Source of the DNA: CAWAXW01 sp963786155
GTDB lineage: Bacteria > Actinomycetota > CADDZG01 > WHSQ01
Assembly: GCA_963786155.1 (NCBI GenBank)
Contig: CAWAXW010000002.1
Location: 1-24,093 of the forward strand
Direction: 5' to 3'
Length of the DNA stretch: 24,093 nt
Made by a program: the position numbers and the translations under genes. Under the pieces are notes generated by a model that saw only the letters and a program-made list of their open reading frames with translations, did not search any database and was not told where the DNA came from. Positions 7,430 to 15,457 of this stretch are shown here, piece after piece (position 1 is the stretch's first letter; each line of letters starts with the position of its first letter).

Positions 7430-9159
7430 CGAGCACGGTGCTCTGCGAGAGTCCTTGCACGACACCTTCGACGGCTGAAGCCGTAACGGCGGCGGCAGCG
7501 GGGGGTGGCGACCCGATGGGGTTCGGGGGCCCGGTCCACGTCAGGATGTCCTGACCGCGAGAGATGTCGTTGGTGAGGATGTAGTAGGTCCTCGTACCGT
7601 CGTCGTTGTCGACGATCTTGAAGTCCTCGGCTACCCACGTATTCGCCCCCGGAGGGGTGAACGACGCGATCTCCCGGAACGTAACCCGCCCGTTGGCATC
7701 GAAGAACCAATCGACGATCTTGATGCCCTGGCTGTACCAGGCGATGACGAACCGTTGTTCGTTGGGGATCAGCTCCATGACGTGCGCGGTGCAGAACGTT
7801 TCCGCGGGAAGAACCGGATCCGTGATGAACACAGCTTTGGTGTCGTCGGGCTGTAAGGCGTACTCGATGTTGGCCGGGTCCGAGATGTCGAACATGTGCA
7901 CGCCGCCGTTGCCGTAGGTGTCGGACGCCCCCCCGGGTTGGCAGGACGCGCCTCCCGGCACGATGCCGCCGCCGCGCTCGTCGGACACGAACATGTACTT
8001 CCCGTCGGGCGTCGGGTCGGCCTCGTGCGCGACCGCGACGCCCTCGGCCGACGGTACGAAGAGGTTGTTGTTGCACGCCACCTGGCCGCCGCCGCAATCC
8101 CGGCCCACGTGGTTGAACGAGCCCAGATGCTCCCACCCGGTCGCCTGCGGCACGTTGCCCTCGATGGGCTGGCTGCAGTCGGTCACCTTCGCCGTCGTGT
8201 TACGACCATCGACGACCTCGCAGGTGAGCGGATCGCCTTTGATGTTCCCGTTCTTGTCGGTCATCTTCTCGGTGTCGAAGATGAGAGTGGCATTCAGACC
8301 GGCGCAGTAGAGCAGATAGCCCTTGGAGGTGATGTCGTGGCAGGCCGCGTCGGTGTTCTCCTTGATCGCAGTGCCGTCGTTGGTCGACTGCGAACTCCAG
8401 CCCGGCTGAAAGAGGATGCGATAGACCTTGGGCCGGCACTTCTTCCGCTTCTTCTCAAGCGGCATCTTCTTCGGGAGCAAGCAACTCTTGATGTTCAATA
8501 CGTCGATCCAAGCCGTGGCGGTGAAACCCGCGTTGTTGCTGTAGACGATCCAGGGGCGCTTGTCGTCGACCGTCACCGTGTGTGAAGTGCCTTGGTGGCG
8601 CGTCAGGTGCAGCTCGCGCGGCTCGAACTTGTTCTTGTTCAAACGGCTGATGTCGACGAGCTCCAAGCCCCCTCCACCTGCGTCATGGCACCGGCCGGTC
8701 GCGTCGGTCGTGTCGATCAGGACCTGGGCGTCTCCGAGACCGAGCCGAGGCGTGATCTGGACGTCGTGCTGCAGGCCTGTTGTGCCGGACGGGTTCTCCG
8801 TTGGGCAGTTCGCAGAGCCGTGGTCCGCGATCCACTTGGGCTTGACCAGGCCCTTCTTCGTGACGAGCCGGAACATGCGCTGCCCGACGTGCTCGGCATT
8901 GGCTTGGCCGAGCGTTCCGGCCGACGCGTACACGGTTTTCTTGATCTTGAAGAACTCGACGTCGGTACCGGGATTGGCTTTGAAGTTCTGAAGGAGCTCC
9001 CAGGTGCCCTCTCCCCTGGTGATGGCTTCGCCCGCGGCGATCGCCCTCGGTCGAAGCAAGTTCCGAGCGAGGGCTTGTGTGATCGGCCCAGGCTGGGATC
9101 GAACTTGCGACCAGGCTCGCAAGCACGAAAATGCTGGATATCAGTAGTGAACGCCGCAT
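7416..9159 (-). CDS. Secreted LVIVD-repeat / beta-propeller protein, one frame change near the N-terminus
   Basis: Large secreted protein of about 580 residues. ATG 9159 opens a signal peptide (MRRSLLISSIFVLASLVASSIPAWA) and is preceded by AAGGGGG. The frame then slips by one base near 9045-9065, after which the long mature part follows without interruption to TGA 7416-7418. The mature part contains repeated blade-like motifs: HDVQITP, GLELVDISRL, HTVTVDD, HEADPTPDGKYMFVSDE, GVHMFDISDPANIEY and GIKIVDWFF, typical of LVIVD-type propellers. Several cysteines are spread through it. No catalytic motif is recognisable; the role may be binding or structural outside the cell. The 3' end overlaps the convergent lipoprotein hydrolase gene. 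Without correction the mature part would lack its export signal. Confidence 0.72.
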
Positions 9160-9232
9160 GGTTGCCCCCTTGGTCCGCTTGGTAGAACCGTGCCCCGAGA
9201 GAGCCTGGCCGAAACTCGACGCAGGGCCCGGC

Positions 9233-9238
9233 TAACCT
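9233..9238 (+). promoter_or_regulatory. Predicted -10 box of gnd, leaderless
   Basis: TAACCT is 7 bases before ATG 9246, and there is no Shine-Dalgarno sequence in the 15 bases upstream. This fits a leaderless transcript. No convincing -35 is seen. Confidence 0.35.
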
Positions 9239-9245
9239 TGCCGAC

Positions 9246-10184
9246 ATGCGTATCGGGATGGTGGGCCTCGGTCGCATGGGCGGCAACATGACCGTCCGTC
9301 TCTTGCGGGGCGACCACGAGGTGGTCGCGTTCAATCGGTCGCCGGGCCCAGTCGAGGCAGCGGTTGCCGAAGGAGCCATCGGGGCCGACTCTTTGGAAGA
9401 CCTCGTATCGAAACTCGAACCGCCGCGGGCGGTTTGGTTCATGGTTCCGTCGGGGGATCCAACCGAGGAGGCGATCGAACACATCTCGGGTCTACTCGGC
9501 GCGGGCGACATGGTCATCGATGGCGGGAACTCTCGCTACACCGACAGCGTCCGGCGCTCGGAGACCTTGAAGGAGAAGGGGATCTCCTTCGTCGACTCGG
9601 GCACGTCGGGAGGCATCTGGGGGCTGACCGAGGGCTATTGCTTGATGGTGGGAGCCGATGCTGAGCCGTTCGCCCACTTGGAACCGATCTTCAGGACGCT
9701 CGCACCGGATGATGGCTATGCGCGTGTGGGACCCCCCGGCGCCGGGCACTTCGTGAAGATGGTCCACAACGGCGTCGAGTACGCGATGTTGCAGGCGTAC
9801 GGCGAGGGCCTCGAGCTCATGGAGGCGGGCCGCTTCGATCTCGACCTCGCGCAGGTAACCGAGCTCTGGCGACATGGGAGCGTGGTGCGCTCGTGGCTTC
9901 TCGATCTCTTGGCGAGCGCCCTCGAGAAGGACCCTCGGCTCGATGAAGTCGCGGGATACGTCGACGACTCGGGCGAGGGTCGCTGGACCGTTCACGAAGC
10001 CATTGACAACGCGGTCCCTGCTCCAACGATCGCCCTGTCGTTGTTCGCACGCTTCGCGTCGCGCCAAGACGACTCGTTCTCGGCGAAGGTGATCGCCGCC
10101 CTCCGTAAGGAGTTCGGTGGTCACGCCACAAGGGAACACAAGGGCGGGGTGGGCTCGGCCGGACCGCAGGACAAAGGCGAATGA
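9246..10184 (+). CDS. gnd: 6-phosphogluconate dehydrogenase, decarboxylating, short type
   Basis: Oxidises 6-phosphogluconate to ribulose 5-phosphate and CO2 in the pentose phosphate pathway. 312 residues, matching the short class (about 300) rather than the 468-residue enterobacterial form. Rossmann motif GLGRMG (7-12) with coenzyme-binding N30-R31; IDGGNSRYTD (91-100); substrate loop SGTSGGIWG (118-126); catalytic K171 and N175 in GHFVKMVHNG; then a C-terminal helical domain. The family signature is complete and the gene is intact. The stop overlaps the ATG of clpS (ATGA), so the two are likely co-transcribed and coupled. The short form can be NAD- or NADP-dependent; the sequence alone does not settle it. 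Confidence 0.93.
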   Translation: MRIGMVGLGRMGGNMTVRLLRGDHEVVAFNRSPGPVEAAVAEGAIGADSLEDLVSKLEPPRAVWFMVPSGDPTEEAIEHISGLLGAGDMVIDGGNSRYTDSVRRSETLKEKGISFVDSGTSGGIWGLTEGYCLMVGADAEPFAHLEPIFRTLAPDDGYARVGPPGAGHFVKMVHNGVEYAMLQAYGEGLELMEAGRFDLDLAQVTELWRHGSVVRSWLLDLLASALEKDPRLDEVAGYVDDSGEGRWTVHEAIDNAVPAPTIALSLFARFASRQDDSFSAKVIAALRKEFGGHATREHKGGVGSAGPQDKGE

Positions 10185-10489
10185 AGATGGAATCGGGGAC
10201 GATAGTCGCCCCGGAGCGGGTCGAAGAGGTCACGACGGACGAGGCCATCGAGCCCGATCGCCCGTGGCTCGTGATCGTCTGGAACGACCCGATCAATCTC
10301 ATGACCTATGTCACTTGGGTCCTGCAGAAGCTCTTCAACTACCCGTTGGCAAAGGCCACCAAGCTGATGCTCCAGGTCCACCACGAGGGCCGAGCGGTCG
10401 TGTCGTCGGGATCGCGCGAGAAGGCGGAGCTCGATTGCTATCGCCTCCACGCCCACGGCCTCTGGGCCACGCTGACAAGGAGCGACTGA
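10181..10489 (+). CDS. clpS: ClpS adaptor for the ClpAP/ClpCP protease
   Basis: ClpS binds proteins with bulky N-terminal residues and delivers them to the Clp AAA+ protease. 102 residues, a normal length. The disordered head (1-27) is followed by the folded core WLVIVWNDPINLMTYVTWVLQ, with N35-D36 and M41 at the N-degron pocket positions, then KATKLMLQVHHEG with the conserved His, and the final strand YRLHAHGLWATL. It overlaps gnd by 4 bases and lies 2 bases before the DUF2017 start. clpS followed by DUF2017 is a standard actinobacterial pair, which supports the assignment. Confidence 0.93.
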   Translation: MKMESGTIVAPERVEEVTTDEAIEPDRPWLVIVWNDPINLMTYVTWVLQKLFNYPLAKATKLMLQVHHEGRAVVSSGSREKAELDCYRLHAHGLWATLTRSD

Positions 10490-10491
10490 CC

Positions 10492-11005
10492 ATGTCCGAG
10501 GTCGAGGCATTCAAGGACGGTGTCGTGGTCGAGCTGGATGAATACGAAGCCGGGCTGCTTCGCAACCTTCTGGGCGAGATGCGAACGCTTCTCGAAGCCG
10601 ACGTTCCGCGGGTCGATCCGGTGATGGCTCGCCTCTTCCCCGACGTGTACGAGGATCCCGCGGACTCGGAGAAGTACCGCGAGCTGATCGGGGACCAACT
10701 CCGCGAGATCAAGAGAGAGGCGCTCGGTTCCGTGAGCGACCGACTCGGGTCCGCCGGCCCCTCAAGCATGGAGCTTGGACCCAAGGACCTCGATCCTTGG
10801 TTAACGTTACTTACGGACATGCGGCTGGCGATCGGGACGCGTTCTGGAGATCGATGAACCCAGGATGGGTGCTCCCCTCGATCAGAAGGATCCCGACGCA
10901 GCGGCGTTGAGCGTCCTGCACTGGCTCGGATGGCTGCAAGGCGCAACGTTGGAAGCGATGGCACCACCACAAACGGAGGGCGGACATGGCCGGACTGCAG
11001 GATAA
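10492..11005 (+). CDS. DUF2017 family protein, frame-disrupted near 10844
   Basis: Conserved actinobacterial protein of unknown function that usually follows clpS. ATG 10492 has AAGGAG upstream. The first frame gives 121 residues, ending at TGA 10855-10857 after WLTLLTDMRLAIGTR. The missing C-terminal part of the family, DAAALSVLHWLGWLQGATLE, is found just downstream in another frame that ends at TAA 11003-11005. Removing one base near 10844 (in CGTTCTGGAG) joins them as TRLEIDEPRMGAPLDQ. The joined protein of about 170 residues has normal family length, so the interruption is probably a sequencing error. The end overlaps the first in-frame ATG of bcp by 20 bases. Confidence 0.8.
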
Positions 11006-11492
11006 GAAGACAGACGGAGGGCAAGTGAAGCTGCAACAGGGCATGCAAGCACCGGACTTCGAACTACGAGACGACCAGGGCGAAACGTGGAAGCTCTCCG
11101 ACCTTCGCGGCAAGAGGGTCGTCTTGTTCTTCTATCCGGCCGACGACACCCCCGGGTGCACGCGCGAGGCGTGCGACTTCCGTGACACGCACGAGTACTG
11201 GCAGGACGCTGGTTACGTCGTCCTCGGGATCAGCCCACAGGGCGTCGAGTCCAAGCGTGCTTTCAAAGAGAAATTCGACTTGAACTTCCCGCTGCTCGCC
11301 GATGTCGGCATGGACGTCCAAAAGGCGTATGGCACCACTCTGGACGAGGACGGCCTGTTCTGGGGCAAGATCCCGCTGCGGACAAAGCGGAGCACATTCG
11401 TCATCGACGAAGAAGGCCGAATTGCCGAGGCCCTCTACGGCGTCCGGTCGAAAGGCCACGTCGCAGGCCTGCGCGAAACCCTCGGCGTCTGA
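10986..11492 (+). CDS. bcp: Thiol peroxidase, Bcp/PrxQ-type peroxiredoxin
   Basis: Reduces hydrogen peroxide and organic hydroperoxides with thiols. 168 residues from ATG 10986. Thioredoxin-fold core with APDFELRDDQG (22-32), peroxidatic C58 in TPGCTREAC and resolving C63 five residues later (the atypical 2-Cys PrxQ arrangement), then GISPQGVESKRAF and a C-terminal RSTFVIDEEGRI. Two starts are possible: ATG 10986 has GGAGGG with 5-base spacing; GTG 11025 has a second GGAGGG with shorter spacing, would give the usual 155 residues and would avoid the overlap with DUF2017. I keep the ATG but the GTG is a serious alternative. Confidence 0.92.
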   Translation: MAGLQDKKTDGGQVKLQQGMQAPDFELRDDQGETWKLSDLRGKRVVLFFYPADDTPGCTREACDFRDTHEYWQDAGYVVLGISPQGVESKRAFKEKFDLNFPLLADVGMDVQKAYGTTLDEDGLFWGKIPLRTKRSTFVIDEEGRIAEALYGVRSKGHVAGLRETLGV

Positions 11493-11509
11493 TTGTGATT
11501 TATCGGTCC

Positions 11510-11538
11510 TTGCTATGAGCACAAAGGCTCTCTAGGCT
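11510..11538 (+). promoter_or_regulatory. Predicted promoter of the DUF4389 gene
   Basis: TTGCTA (11510-11515), a 17-base spacer, then TAGGCT (11533-11538). Transcription would begin near 11545, leaving a leader of about 27 bases containing AGAGAGAG before ATG 11572. It overlaps no coding sequence and sits in an AT-richer gap after bcp. Confidence 0.45.
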
Positions 11539-11571
11539 CGAAGCCACAAGACAAAAGAGAGAGCTGATCTA

Positions 11572-12180
11572 ATGGACCCTCAGGCTTCGACGCCCCAAGC
11601 GATTACGTATCCACTGACTACTGAGTTGGATGCTCCCCTCAAGATCGCCCGCTGGCGTCCTTTTCTTCACGGCATCATGTCCTTCCCGCACTTCATAATT
11701 CTTTATGGGCTCTTCGCCATTCAGTCAGCGATCACATTCATCGCTTTCTTCATCATTCTCTTCACGAAGACCTACCCGGAGGGCATGTTCCGCGTCGCCA
11801 CGATGGCGATGCGCTATCAGTGGAGGACGATCACGTTCATGTTGTTCTTGCGTGAGCCCTACCCACCCTTCGAGTTCAACAGCGATCTTCAAGATCCAGG
11901 TACGGATCCCGCAAAGCTAACTATCGAGTACCCGGGAGAGCTCAACCGCTGGCTCCCGCTTGTGAAATGGCTATTGGCGATCCCCCACTACTTCATCCTT
12001 CTGTTCTTGATGCTGGGTGGATTCTTCGTGTGGATAATTTCTGGCTTCGCGGTCCTATTCACTGGAAAGTACCCACAAGGGATGAGGGATTACATGGTCG
12101 GCATCGGGCGATGGGGCAATCGGGTCACGGCCTACGTCAACCTAATGACCGACGTGTACCCGCCGTTCTCCCTCGACTAG
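11572..12180 (+). CDS. DUF4389 domain membrane protein
   Basis: 202-residue membrane protein of unknown function. Two similar halves: each has a hydrophobic hairpin (FPHFIILYGLFAI and the next segment; IPHYFILLFLMLGGFFVW and the next), followed by a conserved block, TKTYPEGMFR...YPPFEF in the first half and TGKYPQGMRD...YPPFSLD in the second. This internal duplication is characteristic of DUF4389. Four membrane segments are predicted. Base composition is visibly less GC-rich than its neighbours, with many A/T-ending codons. It has its own predicted promoter and converges on the nfo-like gene with a 4-base overlap. Confidence 0.85.
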   Translation: MDPQASTPQAITYPLTTELDAPLKIARWRPFLHGIMSFPHFIILYGLFAIQSAITFIAFFIILFTKTYPEGMFRVATMAMRYQWRTITFMLFLREPYPPFEFNSDLQDPGTDPAKLTIEYPGELNRWLPLVKWLLAIPHYFILLFLMLGGFFVWIISGFAVLFTGKYPQGMRDYMVGIGRWGNRVTAYVNLMTDVYPPFSLD

Positions 12181-12926
12181 ACGTTCTCTCGTAACCACGC
12201 GATGTCCTCGGCGATGCCCGGCCAGGGGGTCTCGCAGACGATCACGTCGCAGCCGGTTGCACTGACCATGCTCGCTATGGCTTCCTGGTCGATGGTGCCG
12301 GAATCGAAGTTCGCGTGTCGGTCGGCGCCGGTGCCGGCTTTGTCTCGTGACGAGTTCGCGTGAACGAGGTTGATCTTGCCGACCGCGGCCAACACTCGCT
12401 CGATCACGTCGCCCAGGTCCTCGCCCGCCGCATGTGCGTGGCAGGTGTCGAAACAGAAGCCGACCTCGAAGTCGGATAACGACTCCCATAGCTCGGCGAT
12501 CACGTCGACGTGGCGAGTCATCGCGTTGTTACCGCCGGCGGTGTTCTCGATGTAGATCGGGATGTCGCTCTCCAGCTCCTCGAAGACCTTGCGCCATCGC
12601 ATGAACCCGCGACTGACTTCGTCCTCGGCATGACCACCATGGACGATGACCGCGGTCGCATCGATCTCGCTTGCTCTGTCCAGCGTGTCCTTGAGGATCT
12701 TGCGGGACGGGATCCGTATGCGGTTATTGGGCGACGCGACGTTGATGAGGTAGGGGGCGTGGACGTAGACGGGCAGGTCCGTCGCTCGCAGCTCTTCGGC
12801 GGCCGCGAGGGGCGGCGGCTTCTTGAAGGACTGCGGTGGGCCGACGAAGAGTTGGACGCACTCGGCCCCCACGGCCTTGGCCGCCTCGAGAGGGTCCTCC
12901 ATCGGGACGTGGGCTCCGACGATCAC
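12177..12926 (-). CDS. nfo: Endonuclease IV-like AP endonuclease (Nfo family)
   Basis: Repairs abasic sites in DNA by cutting 5' of the lesion; TIM-barrel (AP endonuclease family 2). 249 residues, somewhat shorter than the 285-residue E. coli enzyme. All nine zinc-ligand positions of the family can be matched: H56 (HAPYLINVASP), H96 (VHGGHA), E127 (IENTAGG), D160 and H163 (FDTCHAHAAGEDL), H189, D202 and H204 (DRHANFDSG), E232 (CETPW). Two loops differ from the classical sequence (HGGH instead of HPGSH; ANSSRD instead of NDSK). The start is GTG 12926, with TAGCGT 6 bases upstream and no Shine-Dalgarno, suggesting a leaderless message. Confidence 0.88.
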   Translation of the reverse strand: MIVGAHVPMEDPLEAAKAVGAECVQLFVGPPQSFKKPPPLAAAEELRATDLPVYVHAPYLINVASPNNRIRIPSRKILKDTLDRASEIDATAVIVHGGHAEDEVSRGFMRWRKVFEELESDIPIYIENTAGGNNAMTRHVDVIAELWESLSDFEVGFCFDTCHAHAAGEDLGDVIERVLAAVGKINLVHANSSRDKAGTGADRHANFDSGTIDQEAIASMVSATGCDVIVCETPWPGIAEDIAWLRENV

Positions 12927-12932
12927 GGGCGA

Positions 12933-12938
12933 ACGCTA
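12933..12938 (-). promoter_or_regulatory. Predicted -10 box of the nfo-like gene, leaderless
   Basis: On the minus strand TAGCGT is followed by TCGCCC and then the GTG start at 12926. Spacing of 6 bases and lack of a ribosome site match the pattern seen before other genes here. No clear -35. Confidence 0.35.
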
Positions 12939-13011
12939 CCTTGCCCAGAGCGGAGCAACCTCGTGGGCCGCAGGTTGTCGGTTCCCTCAGATTGAGCCAT
13001 GATTCCCCGCA

Positions 13012-13413
13012 ATGAAGCTGCTCAGGGACGTCGCCATAAGGCATCTGCTGACCGTCGACGCCGCCGGCGACCTTCGGCGCGCTTCGAAGGTGATGATCGA
13101 TCGAGGCGTGGGCAGCGCGGTCGTTATGGAGAACGAAAAAGTCGCCGGAATCATCACCGAGCGGGACATCCTCCGCGCCGTCGCAGCCGACAAGGATCTC
13201 GGCACCACGCAAGTGCAGGACGTGATGACTCGGGAGGTCGTCAGCGGCTCCCCGGGGTGGGATCTCGTCCGAGCGGTCAAGACGATGACCGACGGGGGCT
13301 TCCGCCACTTATTGGTCATGGAGATGGACGAGCCGGTAGGCATCATCTCTCTGCGAGACCTGATGGAGGGTATGGCGCAGCTCGTTCAGGAGCGGGCCGC
13401 GGTCTCCGACTGA
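13012..13413 (+). CDS. Protein with paired CBS domains
   Basis: Cytosolic 133-residue protein made only of a CBS pair. CBS 1 (about 7-65) contains RRASKVMIDRGVGSAVVM and VAGIITERDILRAV; CBS 2 (about 70-125) contains VQDVMTREVV, DLVRAVKTMTDGGFRHLLVM and VGIISLRDLMEGM. CBS pairs bind adenosine nucleotides and sense energy state; the T/S-x-R-D motifs used to hold ribose are present in both (TERD, SLRD). The partner is not evident. The gene starts 85 bases from the divergent nfo-like gene, and its end overlaps the SRPBCC gene by 28 bases. Confidence 0.9.
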   Translation: MKLLRDVAIRHLLTVDAAGDLRRASKVMIDRGVGSAVVMENEKVAGIITERDILRAVAADKDLGTTQVQDVMTREVVSGSPGWDLVRAVKTMTDGGFRHLLVMEMDEPVGIISLRDLMEGMAQLVQERAAVSD

Positions 13414-13847
13414 GCGACCAGGTCGGCCAGGCTCTCGCTCTGCATTCGCTTCAGGCGACGTCTCAAGAACAGGGAAAGCAGGCGGCCGGCTAGCCCTTCG
13501 GGCAGGTCGGTCTCCAGGTTATGGGTGACGACCACTCCGTCGCCGTCTTCCTCGAGCGTGTAGCGGATCCTCATCCGCAAACCGACCACGGCGTCTTCTT
13601 CGAATCCACCGGTGGTTATCGAGGTGGCCCTGCTCGACCCTTGCACCACGAAACCGAGCATGCGTGCGCGCCCGGTGACCGTGTCGCCCTCGGCGAGGGG
13701 CCCGCTCTGATCGACCGCATCTATCTCGGACTGCCACTGCGGCCAGGTCTGCGGCTCCAGTAACAGCGCCATCACCTGATCGCTCGAGCATCCGGCTCTC
13801 TTGCTGGCCGACGACACCAGGGTTCGGCCCAGACTTGTGCGTTGCAT
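13386..13847 (-). CDS. SRPBCC family protein
   Basis: 153-residue protein with the START/Bet v1-like (SRPBCC) fold, a hydrophobic-ligand cavity. Typical features are the N-terminal MALLLEPQTWPQWQSEI, the central GDTVTGRARMLGFVVQG and strands RIRYTLEEDGDGVVVTHNLETDLP, followed by a long C-terminal helix. Members act in polyketide cyclisation, lipid transfer or stress response; nothing here decides among these. The start has no ribosome site but TAGACT lies 6 bases upstream, suggesting leaderless translation. Converges with the CBS gene, overlapping 28 bases. Confidence 0.8.
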   Translation of the reverse strand: MQRTSLGRTLVSSASKRAGCSSDQVMALLLEPQTWPQWQSEIDAVDQSGPLAEGDTVTGRARMLGFVVQGSSRATSITTGGFEEDAVVGLRMRIRYTLEEDGDGVVVTHNLETDLPEGLAGRLLSLFLRRRLKRMQSESLADLVAQSETAARS

Positions 13848-13853
13848 GAGAGG

Positions 13854-13859
13854 AGTCTA
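13854..13859 (-). promoter_or_regulatory. Predicted -10 box of the SRPBCC gene, leaderless
   Basis: Minus-strand TAGACT, then CCTCTC, then ATG 13847. It is identical in hexamer and spacing to the box before the lipoprotein hydrolase gene at 5735-5740. Confidence 0.4.
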
Positions 13860-13905
13860 GGTTCGCCTCGGGAAACAACGGCAGAGTCTCTCGGGGAGGG
13901 CACCC

Positions 13906-14472
13906 ATGGCGAGATTGTTCTCGATCAAACCCAGTACCACCTTGAAGGGGCGAAAGTTCAAAGGCATCCGGGGGTTCGCGGGGAAGCCGTTCCACCCCCC
14001 ACTCACCGACCTCGTAATCGGCGGCTACGTCTTCGCTATGTGCTTCGACGTCCTGTCTTGGATCCTCGGGGACGGCCAGCGGGGCCGCGAGCTCTTCGTT
14101 GCGGCCAACTACGCGCTATTGGCGGGGGCGATCGCGTCCCTTCCGACCGCTCTCACAGGATTCTGGGATTGGCTGAAGTCGACCGAAAAGCACACCCAAG
14201 CGTGGCGGACCGCCAACTGGCACATGGCCGTGATGCTGACGGTGACTGTGATCGTGATCGTCGATCTACTCGTGCGCGCGGGCGACTGGAGCACGGCCGC
14301 CTCGACTCCCACCTCGGTAGCGATCCTGTCGCTAGTTGTCGGCCTCTTGGTTTCATACGGCGCGACCTATGGCGGATCGCTCGTATTCGATTACGAGTTC
14401 AACGTCGAACAAACCTACGGAGGCGTCTGGGCGAAGACCGAGGAAGACATCCTTCCCGGCCAAGGATCGTAG
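13906..14472 (+). CDS. DUF2231 domain membrane protein
   Basis: 188-residue membrane protein of unknown function. ATG 13906 has GGGGAGGG upstream. After a basic head comes the family motif FHPPLTDLVIGGYVFAMCFDVLSW, then three further hydrophobic segments (YALLAGAIASLPTALTGFWDW, HMAVMLTVTVIVIVDLLV, VAILSLVVGLLVSYGATYGG). The conserved H-P-x-x-T and GFWDW elements are the marks of DUF2231, a heme-associated-looking four-helix family without an agreed function. Four bases separate its stop from that of the convergent YchF-like gene. Confidence 0.85.
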   Translation: MARLFSIKPSTTLKGRKFKGIRGFAGKPFHPPLTDLVIGGYVFAMCFDVLSWILGDGQRGRELFVAANYALLAGAIASLPTALTGFWDWLKSTEKHTQAWRTANWHMAVMLTVTVIVIVDLLVRAGDWSTAASTPTSVAILSLVVGLLVSYGATYGGSLVFDYEFNVEQTYGGVWAKTEEDILPGQGS

Positions 14473-14476
14473 GGAG

Positions 14477-15457
14477 TTAGACGGCGAAGCGAATGTTGAG
14501 CACGTCCCCTTCGAGAACTTCGTAGTCCTTGCCCTCGACGCGGAGCTTGCCCTGGGCTTTGGATGCATCCCATGATCCGGCGGCGACGAGATCGTCGTAG
14601 GCGATGACCTCGGCTCGGATGAAACCGCGCTCGAGATCGGAATGGATCGCGCCTGCGGCCTCGGGAGCTTTAGCGCCGCGTCGTACCTCCCACGCGCGCG
14701 TCTCGTCCTCGCCGGTGGTGAGGAACGTGATGAGGTCGAGCGCCTGGTAGCAAGCAGCAATCACCCGGTCCAGCCCGGGGCTCTCGATGCCGAAGCCGGC
14801 CAAGAGCTCGGCCGCTTCGTCAGGTTCGACCCCGGCGACCTCCGACTCTAGCGACGCGCTGATCGCGAGAGCATCGGCGGGAAGCCCATCGGGTGTGTCT
14901 TCGCCTTCGCCGACGTTCGCGACGACGATCCACGGCTTCAGGGTGAGGGGGCCGAACCCTTTGAGCACCTTGAGCGCGTCGTCGTCGAACTCCCCATCGC
15001 GAAGAGGGCGCTCGGAATCGAGAAGCGCATGAGCGCTCTCTAGGACGGCGAGCTCGGCTTTCCCCTCGGCTGAGCCACGCGCTTTCTTGCGAGCCTTCTC
15101 GACCCCGTTCTCGATGCTCGCCAGGTCGGCAATCAGCAGCTCGGACTCGAGCTCGGCTAACTCTCCTTTCGGATCCGTGTCGCCGCCGAACGCTCGCACG
15201 ACCATGCAGAGCGCATCGGTTGTCCGATACTCACCGATTCCTTGGGCGGTGAGTCCGCCCGGAACGTCGACGAAGCGGACCTTGGCCGCCACGCTCTTCT
15301 TGGAGGTCTCGAGCTCCGCCAGCACCCCGATCCGCGGATCCGGAACGTCGACGACGGCCTGGTTCGAGCGACCTCCCGCGGAGCCCGAGCGCGTAAGCGC
15401 GGTAAAGAGCGTCGTCTTCCCCGAGTAGGGCATCCCGACGATGCCGACGTCTTTCAC
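14477..15457 (-). CDS. YchF-like P-loop NTPase with TGS/DUF933 domain
   Basis: 326-residue OBG-family NTPase resembling YchF, an ATPase linked to ribosomes and oxidative stress. P-loop at residues 8-16 reads GMPYSGKTT instead of the usual GLPNVGKST; the G3 region is FVDVPGG; the specificity motif is NVGE, the Asn-x-x-Glu form that favours ATP over GTP in YchF. A helical insert (about 95-150) and a C-terminal TGS/DUF933 domain ending EGDVLNIRFAV complete the architecture. It is shorter than standard YchF (about 360) and has a divergent switch region, so it may be a paralogue rather than the housekeeping copy. The GTG start overlaps the arginase stop by 4 bases (GTGA); no Shine-Dalgarno is seen, consistent with coupled translation. 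Confidence 0.82.
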   Translation of the reverse strand: MKDVGIVGMPYSGKTTLFTALTRSGSAGGRSNQAVVDVPDPRIGVLAELETSKKSVAAKVRFVDVPGGLTAQGIGEYRTTDALCMVVRAFGGDTDPKGELAELESELLIADLASIENGVEKARKKARGSAEGKAELAVLESAHALLDSERPLRDGEFDDDALKVLKGFGPLTLKPWIVVANVGEGEDTPDGLPADALAISASLESEVAGVEPDEAAELLAGFGIESPGLDRVIAACYQALDLITFLTTGEDETRAWEVRRGAKAPEAAGAIHSDLERGFIRAEVIAYDDLVAAGSWDASKAQGKLRVEGKDYEVLEGDVLNIRFAV

